Made by a program: the position numbers and the translations under genes. From Periplaneta americana (lineage: Eukaryota; Arthropoda; Insecta; Blattodea; Blattidae), in NCBI RefSeq assembly GCF_040183065.1, contig NC_091117.1, forward strand, positions 96,622,001 to 96,686,000: a stretch of 64,000 bases of DNA, read 5' to 3'. Positions 44,967 through 56,940 of this stretch are shown piece by piece. The stretch's first letter is position 1. Each line of letters starts with the position of its first letter. Below the pieces are notes generated by a model. That model was not told where the DNA came from, made no database searches, and saw nothing but the letters and a program-made list of their open reading frames with translations.

Positions 44967-46338
44967 GTTACGGTGTATTTATTAATATTCTTGAATATCC
45001 TTATAAATCTTTTAAACGTAATTTTTTCACAGTCATTCAATTTTTAACAAATTTTTTCTGTTTGATATTGTACAATAAAAATGCTTTTGTCATTATTACA
45101 CTTACACAAGAAGTTTATATTAAACATATGAACTCTCAAGGGCACAAAATAATCACAATTCAAACTAACAAACGAGTGAATACGGCTCTTAAATTGAGTT
45201 TAAAATCGACAATGCACAATATTTAACATCTGCACTGCAGAACTGTCAAAACAACCTTTTCAATATGTTTCATAACAAGTTAAATTTCATATTATGTCAG
45301 CTTCATTTTATTACAAGGTCAGTACTGGGCGGCAGTTCTTTCTATAATAAAGGTAGCATTGTTATAATTCGAACATGCCGCAGCACAAAGCACAGGGATT
45401 ATACTGAAGGAGGGGTAGGAGGACTATGCCTTATGTAGATGTAGATTTTGTTATTCTGAGAGTGAAAAATTAGAGAAGGAAAAATGATTATGGACAAAAA
45501 ATACTCAAATGTAAGTATGTCATTTTTTTAAGTTCAAGGGAGGAAGGTTCAAACCCGGTAACCCCTTAGCGTACGCGTAAACCACGGAATGTGATGATAA
45601 ACTTTTATCTCAGCCATAATAAAATGACCATTTAAATTTTTATTCAACATCGTAGAGGAATGTAAATTAAGTAGTCTTTGAATGATAAAATTCTGACACA
45701 TTACTCGGAACTTACCAAGAAAGAAACAGTCGGGTATTGGTACAGCAACGAGCTTGATGTTGGGGATAGAAAATTCATAAAGACAATAAAATCAATGATT
45801 AGTGTAAAATTATTTTTCAGTAAGGACTGTGTTTCATTTTATTTTTTTTATTTTTCGAAACAATTTCTTGTTACAAGAAATGCATTCTTTATAAAGGTAT
45901 TGTACGAGTGACTGATTTTAAACAATGTATTCTCAGGTGAACCTATTTTGTAAGGAGTGCATTTTGAATTCATTTTGTTCGATTTATTCTTCAAATACTT
46001 TATGTTTAATAATAGTATTTAATTGTATTGTTTTAATCTGATCAAATGTAATATGGATAAACGGAAGCGTGAAGTAAAATATGTATCAAAGCTTATTATT
46101 TTAAATTCGGTGCTGAGTGTCCCGTATTTTTGTGATGTTTCCGGGAATCCTAGATATTGTGCATACACAGCTCATGTTATCAGAACAGGTAGTAGTGCAA
46201 GCAGTACATGTTCACGCGCTAGGAGAAATATTTACACGTAGTACTTCCAAACTCTTTTAGTCATTGTAATACACACTCGAAAAAATATGTATTGTTTGTT
46301 CGAATTCCATAGTAACATCTAGAATCAAAGGCAAGACC
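44967..46338. other. unannotated sequence
   Basis: No supported gene or repeat. Confidence 0.35.
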
Positions 46339-46724
46339 GCCTTTAAGTACCAGACGTCCCCGATTTCCGGGGTCAGTCCCCAGTTTTGAGTTACTATCCG
46401 GGGAGCAAATGTCCCTGTTTTCGTCCCCGGAAATTAATTTTGTCCCCAGAAGCTTAGATTTTGTTTCAATAACATTTTACTGGAACTGCTGCGATTCATG
46501 CACATTTCTGAACTGTTCTCACTATCAGACAGAAGAACCAGCGAGCACAGTATGAGATATTCTGCATTCTTCGAGAAGAACGCTCATCTTTGTCTTTGGT
46601 CATTTTAGCATTCGCGTGGCGCTGAAAAAATGACAAATTTTGTGACAAACCAACAGGTGAAAAGTGGTATGATGTTTTTCATAGTTAAAAAAAATCCATT
46701 ACATTTCAAAATCTTCTCAAAATA

Positions 46725-46928
46725 ATGTCATTAATTATGTGTCTTCCAGTCAGTAATTCATCAGTTGAAAAACTTTTCTCCACAATGAACTCGATCTGGA
46801 CTGATAAAAAGTCAAGAATGAAAGTTGAAACAGTTAAAGCTTTGTTACAAGTGAAAACAAACTTTCATTTCTCAGGTGAAGAACTTAGTGTGAAGCTGTA
46901 TGGGAATTCTTCAGACAAGTACTTGTAA
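46725..46928 (+). pseudogene. hAT transposase C-terminal (dimerisation) fragment
   Basis: Reads LPVSNSSVEKLFSTMNSIWT then DKKSRMKVETVKALLQVKTN with a stop at 46926-46928. The S-N-S-S-V-E-K-L-F-S motif is the hAT dimerisation domain signature around the catalytic Glu. The preceding 46339-46640 contains a GTCCCC-rich stretch (GACGTCCCCGATTTCCGGGG) but no readable upstream transposase. It is only a remnant of about 65 residues, of a different hAT lineage from 61834-63309. Confidence 0.7.
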
Positions 46929-47981
46929 AATATATATGTTAGAATTCAATGTGTCAAAATTATGTGAAAAACTTCCATGCATGCGTCAGTACTGAAGTTG
47001 AATTCTTGGTGGGTATAATTATGTTTAAGAGTTATGTATGTTACGCATTTAATTCAAAAAGTTAAGATACTCTACAAATTTAGTGTGCAAAAGTCTATCA
47101 TTGTATCTACTGTTACATGTATGTATTTTCTGCAACATTTTAACAGAGAGTGACTAGATAAGCGTTTGTGATTTTTCTTGAAATTGCCGATGTCCCCTGC
47201 TGGACCATAAAAATGCTGGTAAGCCTACGTTTAAACCAAATGTTAATTAAAGGCGATAAAATGGGAAGGGCAGCTCCGATTTCATTGAATCCAACAATGG
47301 GAGCGCGTATTACTTTAGCTATTCTAACAGAACATGTGGAGTGGATATTACCAGAATGTATGTAATATATGTATTTAATATCTAAGAATGCGATGAGAAA
47401 AGGGTAGATGTGACAACAGTGTAATTTTCCATCCATTGAAGTTTCACATACTGATCAAACATAGGAAATAAATAACTTATTTCGGTAAAACTGTAACTTT
47501 TATCATATACTCTGTCCAGCGAAAGAATAAAGTGTTGTAAATCATAGAAGACCAATAATTATCAACTGAAATGAATCACTCTGCCCCTGCGACCCGTAGT
47601 TAAATATTCATGGCACCATATTTAACAATATTACCGATACCTACCATTTTGTTTGTAACAGCGACTGTTGCTTGTACACAGCACGTCGCTGTTACGTCAT
47701 CTGTGCGTTACGATTGGATCATACACTATGGGCCGAATTCCTAGTCAACACTTGTCGTAAGGAAACCATTAATCAGTTTCTTATAATCATTTCCAATTCA
47801 TAAATTCCATTGAAGTGAACACTTATTCAAATAAGGTAGCTTGTCAGCTTACTCAAGTATTTCCTCATATGCATTGTAATCAGTTGATTCAGTATACAAT
47901 GGATGATGATTATGATTTTGATGAATTTATTTAGTTCTATAATTAAAATGTGTTTTGGAAAAACAAAAGATTACCAGGGAT
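46929..47981. other. unannotated sequence upstream of the HARBI1-like exon
   Basis: Near 47899 an ATG opens MDDDYDFDEFI and stops. Acidic starts like this occur in HARBI1-like proteins, but it is in a different frame from the next exon. Nothing else is seen. Confidence 0.35.
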
Positions 47982-48167
47982 ATGGAAAACTCATTAGAGA
48001 TGTACAATGACCAACAATTTAAGAGGAGATACCGTTTCAACAAGAACACTGTTGTGGATATTCTGGTGCCTCTCATTGAAGTCCACAACACAAACATGAG
48101 AGGATTGCAGATTTCACCACTGTTGAAAATATTGGCTGCTTTGAGATTTTATGCTACAGCATTTCAG
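47982..48167 (+). CDS. HARBI1-like (PIF/Harbinger nuclease) N-terminal exon, partial
   Basis: A 62-codon open segment from ATG 47982. YNDQQFKRRYRFNKNTVVDI followed by LVPLIEV, then ISPLLKILAALRFYATAFQ, matches the N-terminal region of PIF/Harbinger nucleases and their domesticated relative HARBI1, where F-x-x-R-F-R-x-x-K is followed by L-x-x-LRFYATG-x-FQ. The segment ends exactly at CAG followed by GTAGGT, a good 5' splice site, at the position where these genes often have an intron. The catalytic DDE exons are not seen downstream. It may be a host gene exon or a transposon fragment; the uninterrupted frame favours something fairly young or conserved. Confidence 0.55.
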
Positions 48168-48985
48168 GTAGGTTTATTTAATAATACAGCAATAACTGAT
48201 AATAATGTAATAATAACCTATTTTTGGCAACACAGGAAGCTATCCTAGTCTTGTTATTATTTTGTAGTTGCTTTATGCAGATTTATATTTATACATATTT
48301 CATAACTAGTTCTCTTAGCCCACTTCTTTCTTCTTCTGTAGAATGCTTTCTCGACATTCTGTATAATTTTGAGCTCTATAATATTTACTTCTGTATTTGT
48401 CTACGATAATGCCGATTTAACAATTTGAAGGTGCTGGAAAGCAATTGAATGTGCGAAAGCGTTCACATCTAGCCATGCTGCCATATTTCTCTCGATGTCA
48501 AGGGAATGCTCAGTGCATATGAAAGAGTAGCGTATCTGCAATACGATTTAAAATAAGTGCTAAGGAAACGCTCATTACTTAAGTGTTTCCTCATTTTATA
48601 AGTGACGACTATGAATTCTACCCTAAGTCAGAGTCTCTTCCCCACAGAGTAACAACATAAGATCGCGGCACCGTTGTTTACGTTCCACATACAAAATGGT
48701 CTCCTAATATTAAAGAGATGTTCCCATGAGGAGAAAAAAAGTGTTCTTCATGTACCATATTTAAGACGATCTTTTATAATAAAAATAAAATGGAAACATT
48801 TCCAGGACTATATTTTATGGGAGAAAACGTGTGGTGAGTCCAAGAGCCAATCTAAGATCTCAAGATCACGTGATTGTATTCACATCATTGAGTTCTTTCG
48901 TTGGACAGACTTCAGAATATCTTGAACAACTTTTTCACTGTGTTTTCTGTAAAACTGTATGTATGGCAGAGACTATACACGAAGT
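48168..48985. other. unannotated; includes presumed 3' UTR of alkaline phosphatase on the minus strand
   Basis: No gene motif recognised. The minus-strand transcript of the phosphatase should end somewhere here; no unambiguous polyadenylation signal was identified. Confidence 0.35.
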
Positions 48986-49191
48986 CTAAACTATTTTCTG
49001 TCGCCCGTTACAAACCGTCAGCCCGCTTCCCACACAAGATGCATAAGCCATGACGTGTGGGATGAAGTTCTGTTCAAACGAGCCGGCGTAGAGGTGGCTC
49101 CAGGGTCCCCTCGCGAACACCGCGACGTCGTCTCCGCCGTGTGTCTCGCTCGAAAGAGGAACCGTCGCGGGGTACTCGTAGTCCACATCCG
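48986..49191 (-). CDS. alkaline phosphatase, 3'-most exon seen (C-terminal 67 residues)
   Basis: After a 3' splice site (TTTCTCCTCAG, AG at 49193-49192) the minus strand reads DVDYEYPATVPLSSETHGGD, then DVAVFARGPWSHLYAGSFEQ and NFIPHVMAYASCVGSGLTVC, to a TAG at 48988-48986. ETHGG-D-DVAV-ARGP is the hallmark of eukaryotic alkaline phosphatases; its His is a zinc ligand of the active site (His412 in the E. coli enzyme). The exon begins with two bases of a split codon that pairs with the single base left by the exon at 58153-58275. The enzyme hydrolyses phosphate monoesters and in insects is usually GPI-anchored or secreted. The short tail lacks a hydrophobic GPI signal, so an alternative last exon is possible. 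Confidence 0.9.
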
Positions 49192-49354
49192 CTGAGGAGA
49201 AACGTAAACACATTACACTACCACTCAGCAAGCTGCACGTGTCAGACACTTGTAATAAATGGATACAGTGTTGCATTAAATTCATAAGATTGTAAGAACA
49301 TATTCATTATTCATATTTACAACTGTAAATGTTATTGTTTTTAGCAGAAGAAGC

Positions 49355-49535
49355 TTAAGAGGAACATTAAGTCCAGACGTTTGAGATGAGCAGGACATCC
49401 AGCATGGTCGAATCAATAAAATATATATACTTAGTGTGTTAGTTGGGAGACCGGGGGGGGAAAAAGACCTTTGGGGAGGACGAGACGTAGATAGGAGTAT
49501 GATATTTAAATGGATTTCAGGGAGATGATATGCTA
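49355..49535 (+). pseudogene. LINE ORF2 scrap, split by the TA element copy B
   Basis: GGAACATTAAGTCCAGACGT and GACCTTTGGGGAGG match 28309-28440 of the LINE at 24295-28586 (RNIKSRRLRWAGH, then RPLGRQRRRWED). The piece continues after 50660 at GACTTGATTAGTCTTGCTCA, the counterpart of INLAQDRDQW. Indels and stops make it non-coding. Confidence 0.8.
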
Positions 49536-49537
49536 TA

Positions 49538-50660
49538 CAGGGACATGATTTTATTTTTACTAACATTTTTAATATTAACCTGGGTATACCTTCGGATTAA
49601 CGGTTGAGAACCGGAAACACCGTTTGCTACCCCCTTCTACGACTGGAGTTCGATGATACTTGCGTAAAATACAAATCACTTTACTAGGTATAGGAGGGAA
49701 GAAAAGTAGTTCATCCATTTACGTAAACTAGGAAATATCGCAATTTTCAGTTTGATCATTTTCATTAGGTTTTTGTTTAATCAAAATACAGTACAATATT
49801 AACAATAAGTGTTTTTACTCACGAACTGAATTATCCATGCGAACGTATTCATTCTGCAGTATATATTATACTGTCTACAGCACATTAGCGTAGGCTGGAG
49901 AATGAAGTAAAAATTGAAAAATAATCATAATGTGGATATTTAAACACATTTTTGAAAATGGTGGCCGTTCATTACGATACAGGTTTCAGTTCTTTTGTGC
50001 ATATTATCGCACTATAGACTATTGCATCTAATTCCAATTACCAGTTTCGTCCTTCGTACTAGTAACTCATGTTGAAATAATTCTGTACCTACTCTATAAA
50101 AGATTACCTTACGTACTGTAAATTCATTCTCCATTTCTGCCCGACCCGCACAGATAAAATTACTCAGACATGCCATCTACTGTCCGTCCAAGTGGTTATG
50201 TCGCAGGATCGTAGAAAGAGGGAGAAATCATGTGAGAGTTAATTACTTAACGAGATCCTTTTATTTATGTTATTTTAAATAATTAGTTGATAATATTACG
50301 TAGACGTCCAATTCCTAACAGAAATTAATGTTTTCAGAAAAAAGCTAAGACAGCTCAGCCACTAGCCTTTACAGAGGGACGAGTAGAAGCAGGTGGGGGA
50401 AATCGGGATGCGACGTAGGCCAACGGACGACAGTACCTGTGCGAAAATATGACTCAATATTGAAAGCTCTTTCGTCACTGGAAAACGCGAACATATTTCT
50501 GGAACGTACTATACTCACTGACTCAGCACTGGTTACTATATGCGGCCTTGGTTCTGTGTGGAGGACAGTTTGAACTTCATTACTAGAAGAGGTGGGAGTG
50601 AAGTACATTAGAAAACTCAGGTACAATAAAAATTGAAGTAAAAATAAAATTATGTCCCAG
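49538..50660. mobile_element. 1.1-kb TA-flanked element, copy B
   Basis: The ends are CAGGGACATGATTTTATTTT at the left and CTGGGACATAATTTTATTTT reading inward from the right. TA is at 49536-49537 and 50661-50662. Removing it and one TA restores continuity of the LINE 3' end on both sides, so the insertion point is confirmed independently. Full-length alignment with 43198-44314. Confidence 0.9.
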
Positions 50661-50662
50661 TA

Positions 50663-50768
50663 TAATGGTAGGGACTTGATTAGTCTTGCTCAGGATATGA
50701 ATCGATAACGGGGTTATGTGAGGGCGGAAATGAACCTCCGGGTTCTTTAAAAGCAATTTGTAAGTAAG
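50663..50768 (+). pseudogene. LINE 3' end, continuation of 49355-49535
   Basis: Corresponds to the last codons and 3' tail of the LINE: GACTTGATTAGTCTTGCTCA, GAACCTCCGGGTTCTTTAAA and a TAAGTAAG tail. The second LINE follows immediately. Confidence 0.8.
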
Positions 50769-50769
50769 C

Positions 50770-52500
50770 AGAAGAGGAGACGATCCTAAGGGATATGCTA
50801 CTGGAACTGAATTACAGGTGTGAGCAGTGTGGGATGAAGATGAATTCCAACAAGACGAAGACCAGAAGAAAAATAAAGAAGGTAAACGTGTGAATACTAA
50901 ATGAGGTAGTAGAGCAAGTGGACAGCTTCAAATACTTGGGGTGTACTATAAGCGGTAACATGAGCTGCTGGCAGGAAGTCAAAAGGAGAATAGCAATGGC
51001 CAAGGAAGCTTTTAATAAAAAAAGAGCATCTTCTACAAATCACTGGAAAAAGAAATAATGAAGTGCTTTGTGTGGAGTGTGGCACTGTATGGGGCAGAAA
51101 CATGGATGTTACAGAAAAGTGAAGAGAAACGAATAGAAGCAATTGCAATGTAGATATGGAGAAGAATGGAGCGTGTGAAATGGACAGAGAGAATAAGAAA
51201 TGAAGTTGTGCTACTAAGAGTGAATGAAGAAAGAATGATGCTGAAACTGATCAAGAAGAGAAAAAGGAATTGACTGGGCCACTGGCTGAGAAGAAATTGT
51301 CTATTGAATGACGCACTGGAAGGAATAGTGAACGGAAGAAGAGTTCGGGGCAGAAGAAGATATGAAATGATAAACGATATTAATATAATAGGGTGATTCA
51401 CGAGGATTTACCGTCACTTACGGAGCTTATTTCCGAAGATATGCTGAGCAACAAATTTCATATAAACATTTGTCCTACTCTCAATATTTTCAAAGTTACA
51501 TTAATTTGAAGTTGTTAATAAAATACCTCTTTTCCTTACTTTTCACGGTTAAAAAAATATTATAAACAGAGAATGAACTATTCAAAAGTATCATTTCTTT
51601 AATTGGCTAATGTTCTGAAGCTAAACGTGTGTCGTTAATTGCTTTGTACAGATTTTATTTTTCAATTTTTAACTAAAAATGACATCATTCTTACGCACTT
51701 ATCACAAAAATTGTTACAAATCATACGACTTTAGCAACTCGATTCTTTACGGTTCAATTATGCATCCTAATGTGCAGTCTCAAAGAATTTACAAGAGTGG
51801 AGTGATTTGTAACTATTGTTGTGATAAATTCGTAAGAAAAATTATCGCTCCATACAGAAAGGGCTTCAGTCCATTAGGACTAGTTTTGAGAAAACTAAGA
51901 AAAACATTCTGTTCACTGTATTCCTTTCTGCATGTAACTCTGAGCCTGACGCTTCAGTTTCTATCTTTCCAAGCATTGGACTGAATATCTTTCTGCACAG
52001 GCCGATGGAGCCACCCATAAAGATGTGATTTTCATCGATATCTCGTTTTTTTTAATTTGTGACTGAAGCCCTTTCTGCATGGGACGATTAATGTAATTTT
52101 GTAGTTAAAAATCGAAAAAAAAATCAGTACAAAGCAACTTTGGAATTCACAACACATTTTTAGCTTCAAAATACTAGCTAACTAAAGAAATGATACTCCT
52201 GAGTAGTTAATTCTTTGTCTGTAATATTCTTTTATCCTTAAAACTCAATGGTATTTTACAAACAACTTCAAATTAGTGTAATTTTGAAAATATTGAGATT
52301 AGGAGAAATGTTTGTATGATATTTGTTGCTCAGAACGTCTTCGGAAATAAGCTCCGTAAGGGACGTTAAATCCTCGTGAAACACCTGTATGTGGATCTAT
52401 GTGGACAATAAGAGGAAGGCAGAAAATAGGAAAGATTAAGAATACTGAGTTTGTAGTAAAAGATCTGCCCAGAAAACCATGCATGAATTAATTCATTTTA
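50770..52500 (+). pseudogene. second LINE family, ORF2 3' part, interrupted
   Basis: Reads MLLELNYRCEQCGMKMNSNK, DSFKYLGCTISGNMSCWQEV, KEIMKCFVWSVALYGAETWM, then LLRVNEERMMLKLIKKRKRN, a stop, and DALEGIVNGRRVRGRRRYEM. These are the palm/thumb end and the basic C-terminus of a non-LTR reverse transcriptase. It stops at the long-TIR element (51391-52387) and resumes at about 52390 with RKAENRKD-like sequence and AAAGATCTGCCC. The C-terminus is the same as at 14600-14880 and 57680-57870. Frameshifts and stops throughout. Confidence 0.8.
51391..52387. mobile_element. 997-bp DNA element with about 290-bp terminal inverted repeats
   Basis: The left arm starts GGGTGATTCACGAGGATTTA at 51391. The right arm, read inward from 52387, starts CAGGTGTTTCACGAGGATTT. 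Inverted similarity continues through ACGGAGCTTATTTCCGAAGA and ATCATTTCTTTA to about 51690 and 52093. TA flanks it at 51389-51390 and 52388-52389. The 101-codon frame in the middle has no recognisable domain. It interrupts a LINE. Confidence 0.88.
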
Positions 52501-52835
52501 CTTTATTACTAAATTAGCCAGAAGATTTCGCTCAATTAAGTCTATAACAAAATCCCATGTTCATCTGAAAGGGTCTTTCATATTTCTTAATGGGTAAGCC
52601 TATGTCCATATTTTGTTCTGTTTCTTCGACCTACACTAGCCGAAAACGTGATCAGTTCCCATAATATATTAGCACAAAGCCCTGCATGCCCCTATTACTC
52701 AGGAAAGACGAGTACAGACGTTACGGAACTTGGAACTACGTAATTGTACAGCAGTTAGTACGATCGCTCTCCCAGTACTCTGTACAGTCGTGTTTCCTTT
52801 CAGATGTGTAGGTAGCTATGTATTGGAAGCCTAAT

Positions 52836-53174
52836 GCCGCGTAGCCACGAAGCGAGGCTGCCACACGCGGCTGCCTCTCACGGCACCCTCGCTTGTTTTT
52901 TGCTTCGCCATTTTGCCTTTTGGTAGCGAGGCAAGAACGCGAAGCAGTGTGAGCCACTAGTTAGTGCGCGGTAATTAAGGTAGTAACATCGGGTGGTGTG
53001 ATGACATCTTTACCAATGAACAGTCCACACGGAGCGAGTTAATCACTGCGAGGCACCTTTGGTAGCACCCAAAAACCGACTGGAATTGGCTCACGAGTGA
53101 GGCAGCCTCGCGCTATTGCGAGATAAGGTATCCAGTGTGCATCACGAGGCAGCCTCGGTTCGTTGATACGCGGC
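52836..53174. mobile_element. GC-rich MITE, 339 bp
   Basis: The left end is GCCGCGTAGCCACGAAGCGA and the right end, read inward, GCCGCGTATCAACGAACCGA; both continue GGCTGCC (about 23 of 27 match). The interior repeats GAGGCAGCCTCG. No target duplication is firm. It is far richer in GC than its surroundings. Confidence 0.7.
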
Positions 53175-53344
53175 TCAGCAATAACATTCACGAGGAAGCC
53201 CGGCATGTTACTCGTATTTACAATGTTATCAAGTTTTCAGATGCAGAAAACGAATAAGGCTTGAAAATTCTCTTTGAGAAAGCAACAGAATAAGCTGTGG
53301 CGTTGACTGGTTACAATAGATCAACTATTTGCGGATATACGGAA

Positions 53345-53500
53345 GGAGAGCCATCGCAAAGATAGTGGTGGAATCAAGATACCATCTGTTCAAAAGACGA
53401 GGCCATCTCCTGCTAACAAGATTGAGATGGACGATATGGACAAATGTATCACACGAAGAAAATTCCTGAAATATTAAGAAGTAGAAGAAGTGTTAGCCTG
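53345..53500 (+). pseudogene. DDE transposon protein scrap, N-terminal domain
   Basis: Reads KDSGGIKIPSVQKTRPSPAN then KIEMDDMDKCITRRKFLKY. I associate the RPSP-x-x-K-IEMDD-x-DKC-I-RR pattern with N-terminal domains of insect transposon-encoded proteins of the Tc1/IS630-like kind, from memory only. About 40 residues remain, followed by a stop and then a SINE. Confidence 0.4.
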
Positions 53501-53507
53501 AAGTCAG

Positions 53508-53720
53508 CCACGTCTGTAGTTCAAGTGGTAGCTCTGGTGTCCCATCCAGGCGGACCGGGTTCGATCCCGGTTAGGTCATGATGGAATTTGTGGTGGACAA
53601 AGCAGATATTGCAAAGTGGTTTTCTCGAGGGACTCCCGTTTTCCTCTTTAATTCCATCAACACTCTCCACCTCTACTCATTTCATCTATCATCTGCAAAG
53701 TGAAATCTTTCTAATAAGCT
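53508..53720 (+). mobile_element. tRNA-derived SINE, family 3
   Basis: A box TGTAGTTCAAGTGGTAGC and B box CGGGTTCGATCCCGG, then TGGAATTTGTGGTGGACAAA and a body ending near TTCATCTATCATCTGCA. The second copy at 56368-56570 aligns throughout. The open frame that overlaps it is fortuitous. Confidence 0.88.
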
Positions 53721-55429
53721 TATGTGTAGACTATATACCATATAGTTGGGTGAGAATTTGTGAGATTTCGAATGTTGCTGTTTGTCTTACATGTCATCTT
53801 AGTGGTAACAGTGATTCATGGGGTATTTTAAATGAAAGATCTTCCATCATGTCCCCTCATAGCGAGCTCCAACTCTTGATTACAGATGTCGCCATGATAA
53901 TGGTTGTAATGATAGAGAGGAGAATCGATTCTCAATATTCCTGTCTAAGCCTTCGACACACAAGGTGGAAGTACACATATTGTATTGATAATTAATCCAC
54001 ACTACTCCATAGAGTATGTCATTGCGAACAAAATAACGTAATCAAATTATTTTAGTTTTCGAGAAAATTAAAGGGAACATGCAGCAAAGCTGTAAAACAT
54101 AGTTACTTAGCAATACGTACATCCTCACTTTACTTACTTTCAGAGGAATTAGTGTAATTCTACCTAACGTATCCTGGCTGCAGTGTTGCCGATTTTCCAC
54201 AGCCTCGTTAGTACAGTTGACGAATGGAATTTGCAATACTTTTTAGGCGAGTGATCGAAACTTTTACTTTTCATCATTAAATTACTACTAAAGGACGTTC
54301 ATAAAAGGCTCACTCTAGTCGTTACAACAATTTCATGAAACTTTGAATTCATTTTTGAGCTCCAATAAGTCAAGTATATTCAAATGAAAAAACTAAAATG
54401 TAATTGTAAAATAACTATTTCAGTATTTTACATTAAAATAAGTCAAAGACTGAACATTTGCATGCTTTTTCATTTGAATTTCATGAAAACCACAATTAAA
54501 ATTTTAACGAAAAATAACTTTTAAACTGTTAGTAATGGTGCAAAATTTTATTGTACTGTACATATCCCTTCATCATACTTCTAGAATCATATCTGAGAAG
54601 GAATACAATAAGATACCTTCCAGCTTGTATATATAGGAGATTCACAAATATACAAGGACTCTTACTAAGCCAAAACCAGTTCAAAAGTGCCAATGATTTG
54701 GCTGCCAAGTATTCGATTATGTCATAGCCAACAGGAACAACACAATCTACTCACATTCAGGATTGCTAAACGTGCTGAATTTCCCAGGATTGTTCTGGAT
54801 TTTAATGGTGTGTCCTGTGTCGTGGATTGAGTTATATTCGTTCCGGAATATATATTAAAAAATAGGGTAAATACAATTTGTTGCTCATTTATATAAAATT
54901 ACTTTTAAAATTTCTAATTCATTTCTTCAAGACCCTGTCCATCCTAAGTTCAACAACGTCGTCATCGTCGCCTGGCGCCTCCTATCGGGTTGTATTGAAA
55001 TAAAAATGATAAAGCTACAATATGTATTAGATATTATACTGTATCTTTACTCAGTGCTCTCCTTGGAAGTTGATTTATTATTAATAGGGTTTAAACACGT
55101 ATTATGAATTTTTCTGTATAGATCAGGCTGTAATATGACATTATTTTTCCAGACTTTATCGATAATTCAAAGAAAATTTCATAAACTAGGGAAAATGTAA
55201 CAAACTTAAAAGTGTAGGCCCTATAACAGAAATAAATAGAACGAATAAAATCAGTTGTATTGCAAATTGTATTACTTCAAATGTGCAGTTGCCCTTGCTC
55301 GCATCGTAGCTTCGGGCATCATCAGTATGGCACTAGTTCCTTGTCTGACGCAAACTTAATTTTGAATTACTGGTATTTATGGCTGTTGTTTTTAAGAGGA
55401 AGAACAATTTGTCTGAAGTCTGATTAGTA

Positions 55430-55600
55430 TAATATGTAGCTAGTCGGCGATGTATGCAATGGAGGGGAAAGAAACTGGCCATCCTACCCCAATATCTCCT
55501 GGCCAAGTTACCTCATAAGTAGTGCCATGTTGGTATCACTTGTGAGATTTAGACCTGTCTTCGGACAGTTGACTAAACAACAATGGCCGTTGTGGTCGTA
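55430..55600 (-). repeat. dispersed repeat, inverted relative to 38753-38880
   Basis: CATCCTACCCCAATATCTCC, ACCTCATAAGTAGTGCCA and CTGTCTTCGGACAGTTGAC are the reverse complement, with changes, of the repeat at 38753-38880. Confidence 0.8.
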
Positions 55601-56367
55601 GTATGCCGAATGTTTCGTCGAATTAATAGTATTGCAATTTCACGTACAACGGCAAAACTTTACCGTAATGAACATATTATTATAACACGCCAAGGTGCTA
55701 CGTTAAACAGGTCTACAAACAATGGCCTATAAAAGTGAAGTAACAATTTCAAATTCCCGTATGATAAAGATTTTAAGTCTAAACGGAATCCAAGTGAACA
55801 AACGAACCTCAAGATGTACCTGTACTCATAATATTACAACGGGGTGAAAGAGAATAATGTGGACAAGAAGTTATTATTAGTGCTCTGTTGAAAATATTTT
55901 ATGTATTGTTGTGATTGTGTACTAGGTTATCAGAAAATCGACAAAAGAAATTAAGTCGGAAAGAATAAAAGTAAAAAGTAAAAATAAATTGTGGTGGATA
56001 GCAAGGAAAGGAGCTTAAAACCACATGAGAATAGCTGTGATGAGATTGAGAGCATGGCGTTAGCAACATCCAATACAGAGATGGACGACGACTGTACAAA
56101 GAAAGAAAAAGGAAAAAAGACCAACCAAGGGAAACGTAGACGGATTCAATGTGGAAAGTAATGATAACAGAAGACCTTGAGATTTCGTGGACTGCGTTCA
56201 TCCTTCTAAACTGAAAAACAAGGTGATTGACAATGTTATAGATATTTTGACTCAGTCAGTCAACTAGGGGTTCATAACAAAGCCGATCAGAGTTATATCT
56301 CAAGCAGTCCGTGTGACGTTTGCGACGGGCGAAGCTACTCTGGCGCAGATTTGTAACTAATGTTACA

Positions 56368-56570
56368 GCCGCGTCTGTGGCTTAGGTGTTAGCGCGCTAG
56401 TCTTCCATTCAGGCCCGGCTTCGATCCCTAGCAAGGTCGTGCTGAATTTTGTTGTGAACAAAACAGACAATGCAGATTTTTTCCTTGAGGTACTTCCGTT
56501 TCCCTCTATCATTCCACCAACACCCTCCAGCTCCCCTTCATTTCATCTATCATATGCAGTATTAAAAAAA
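56368..56570 (+). mobile_element. tRNA-derived SINE, family 3, second copy
   Basis: A box TGTGGCTTAGGTGTTAGCGC and a B box with changes (CCGGCTTCGATCCC), then a body matching 53508-53720. The following 56575-56850 is unassigned; its string GCGCACAATGGGCC resembles GCGCACAATGGACC at 63955, perhaps another repeat. Confidence 0.85.
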
Positions 56571-56940
56571 TAGGCTGGGTGAATTCTTGTGGATAGTAGT
56601 CTACGGTTTTCCGATGGTGATATAGGAAAGGCTTGGGACTTCGGATTCCTACTAGTCCGCCAAATGGGACCTGGCTGTATCAGGGGCTCAGGCAGGATGG
56701 TCCACCTGTCAGTGTCAGATTCACGAATGTCACCCAGACTACCTGTCGGACTTGAACAATCACCGCATATATAGGGCGCACAATGGGCCAAAGCGTGCTT
56801 AAATCTATGGACCCTCCTGCGTCCAGCCCTTATAAAGGCAAGCCAAGCTAACTAAAGTTTTACCACACCTCCTTTCACTTTAGTCTTATTATATTACGTT
56901 ACGTTACGTTGAGCTGAACTGGGCTGGACTGGGTTGAGTT

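Noticed and set aside
51679..51984. 101-codon frame inside the long-TIR element as a transposase
   Set aside because: No DDE residues or DNA-binding motif are visible; part of it lies in or next to the inverted arms.
53588..53995. 135-codon open frame as a gene
   Set aside because: Its first third is SINE family 3 sequence and the remainder has no domain.
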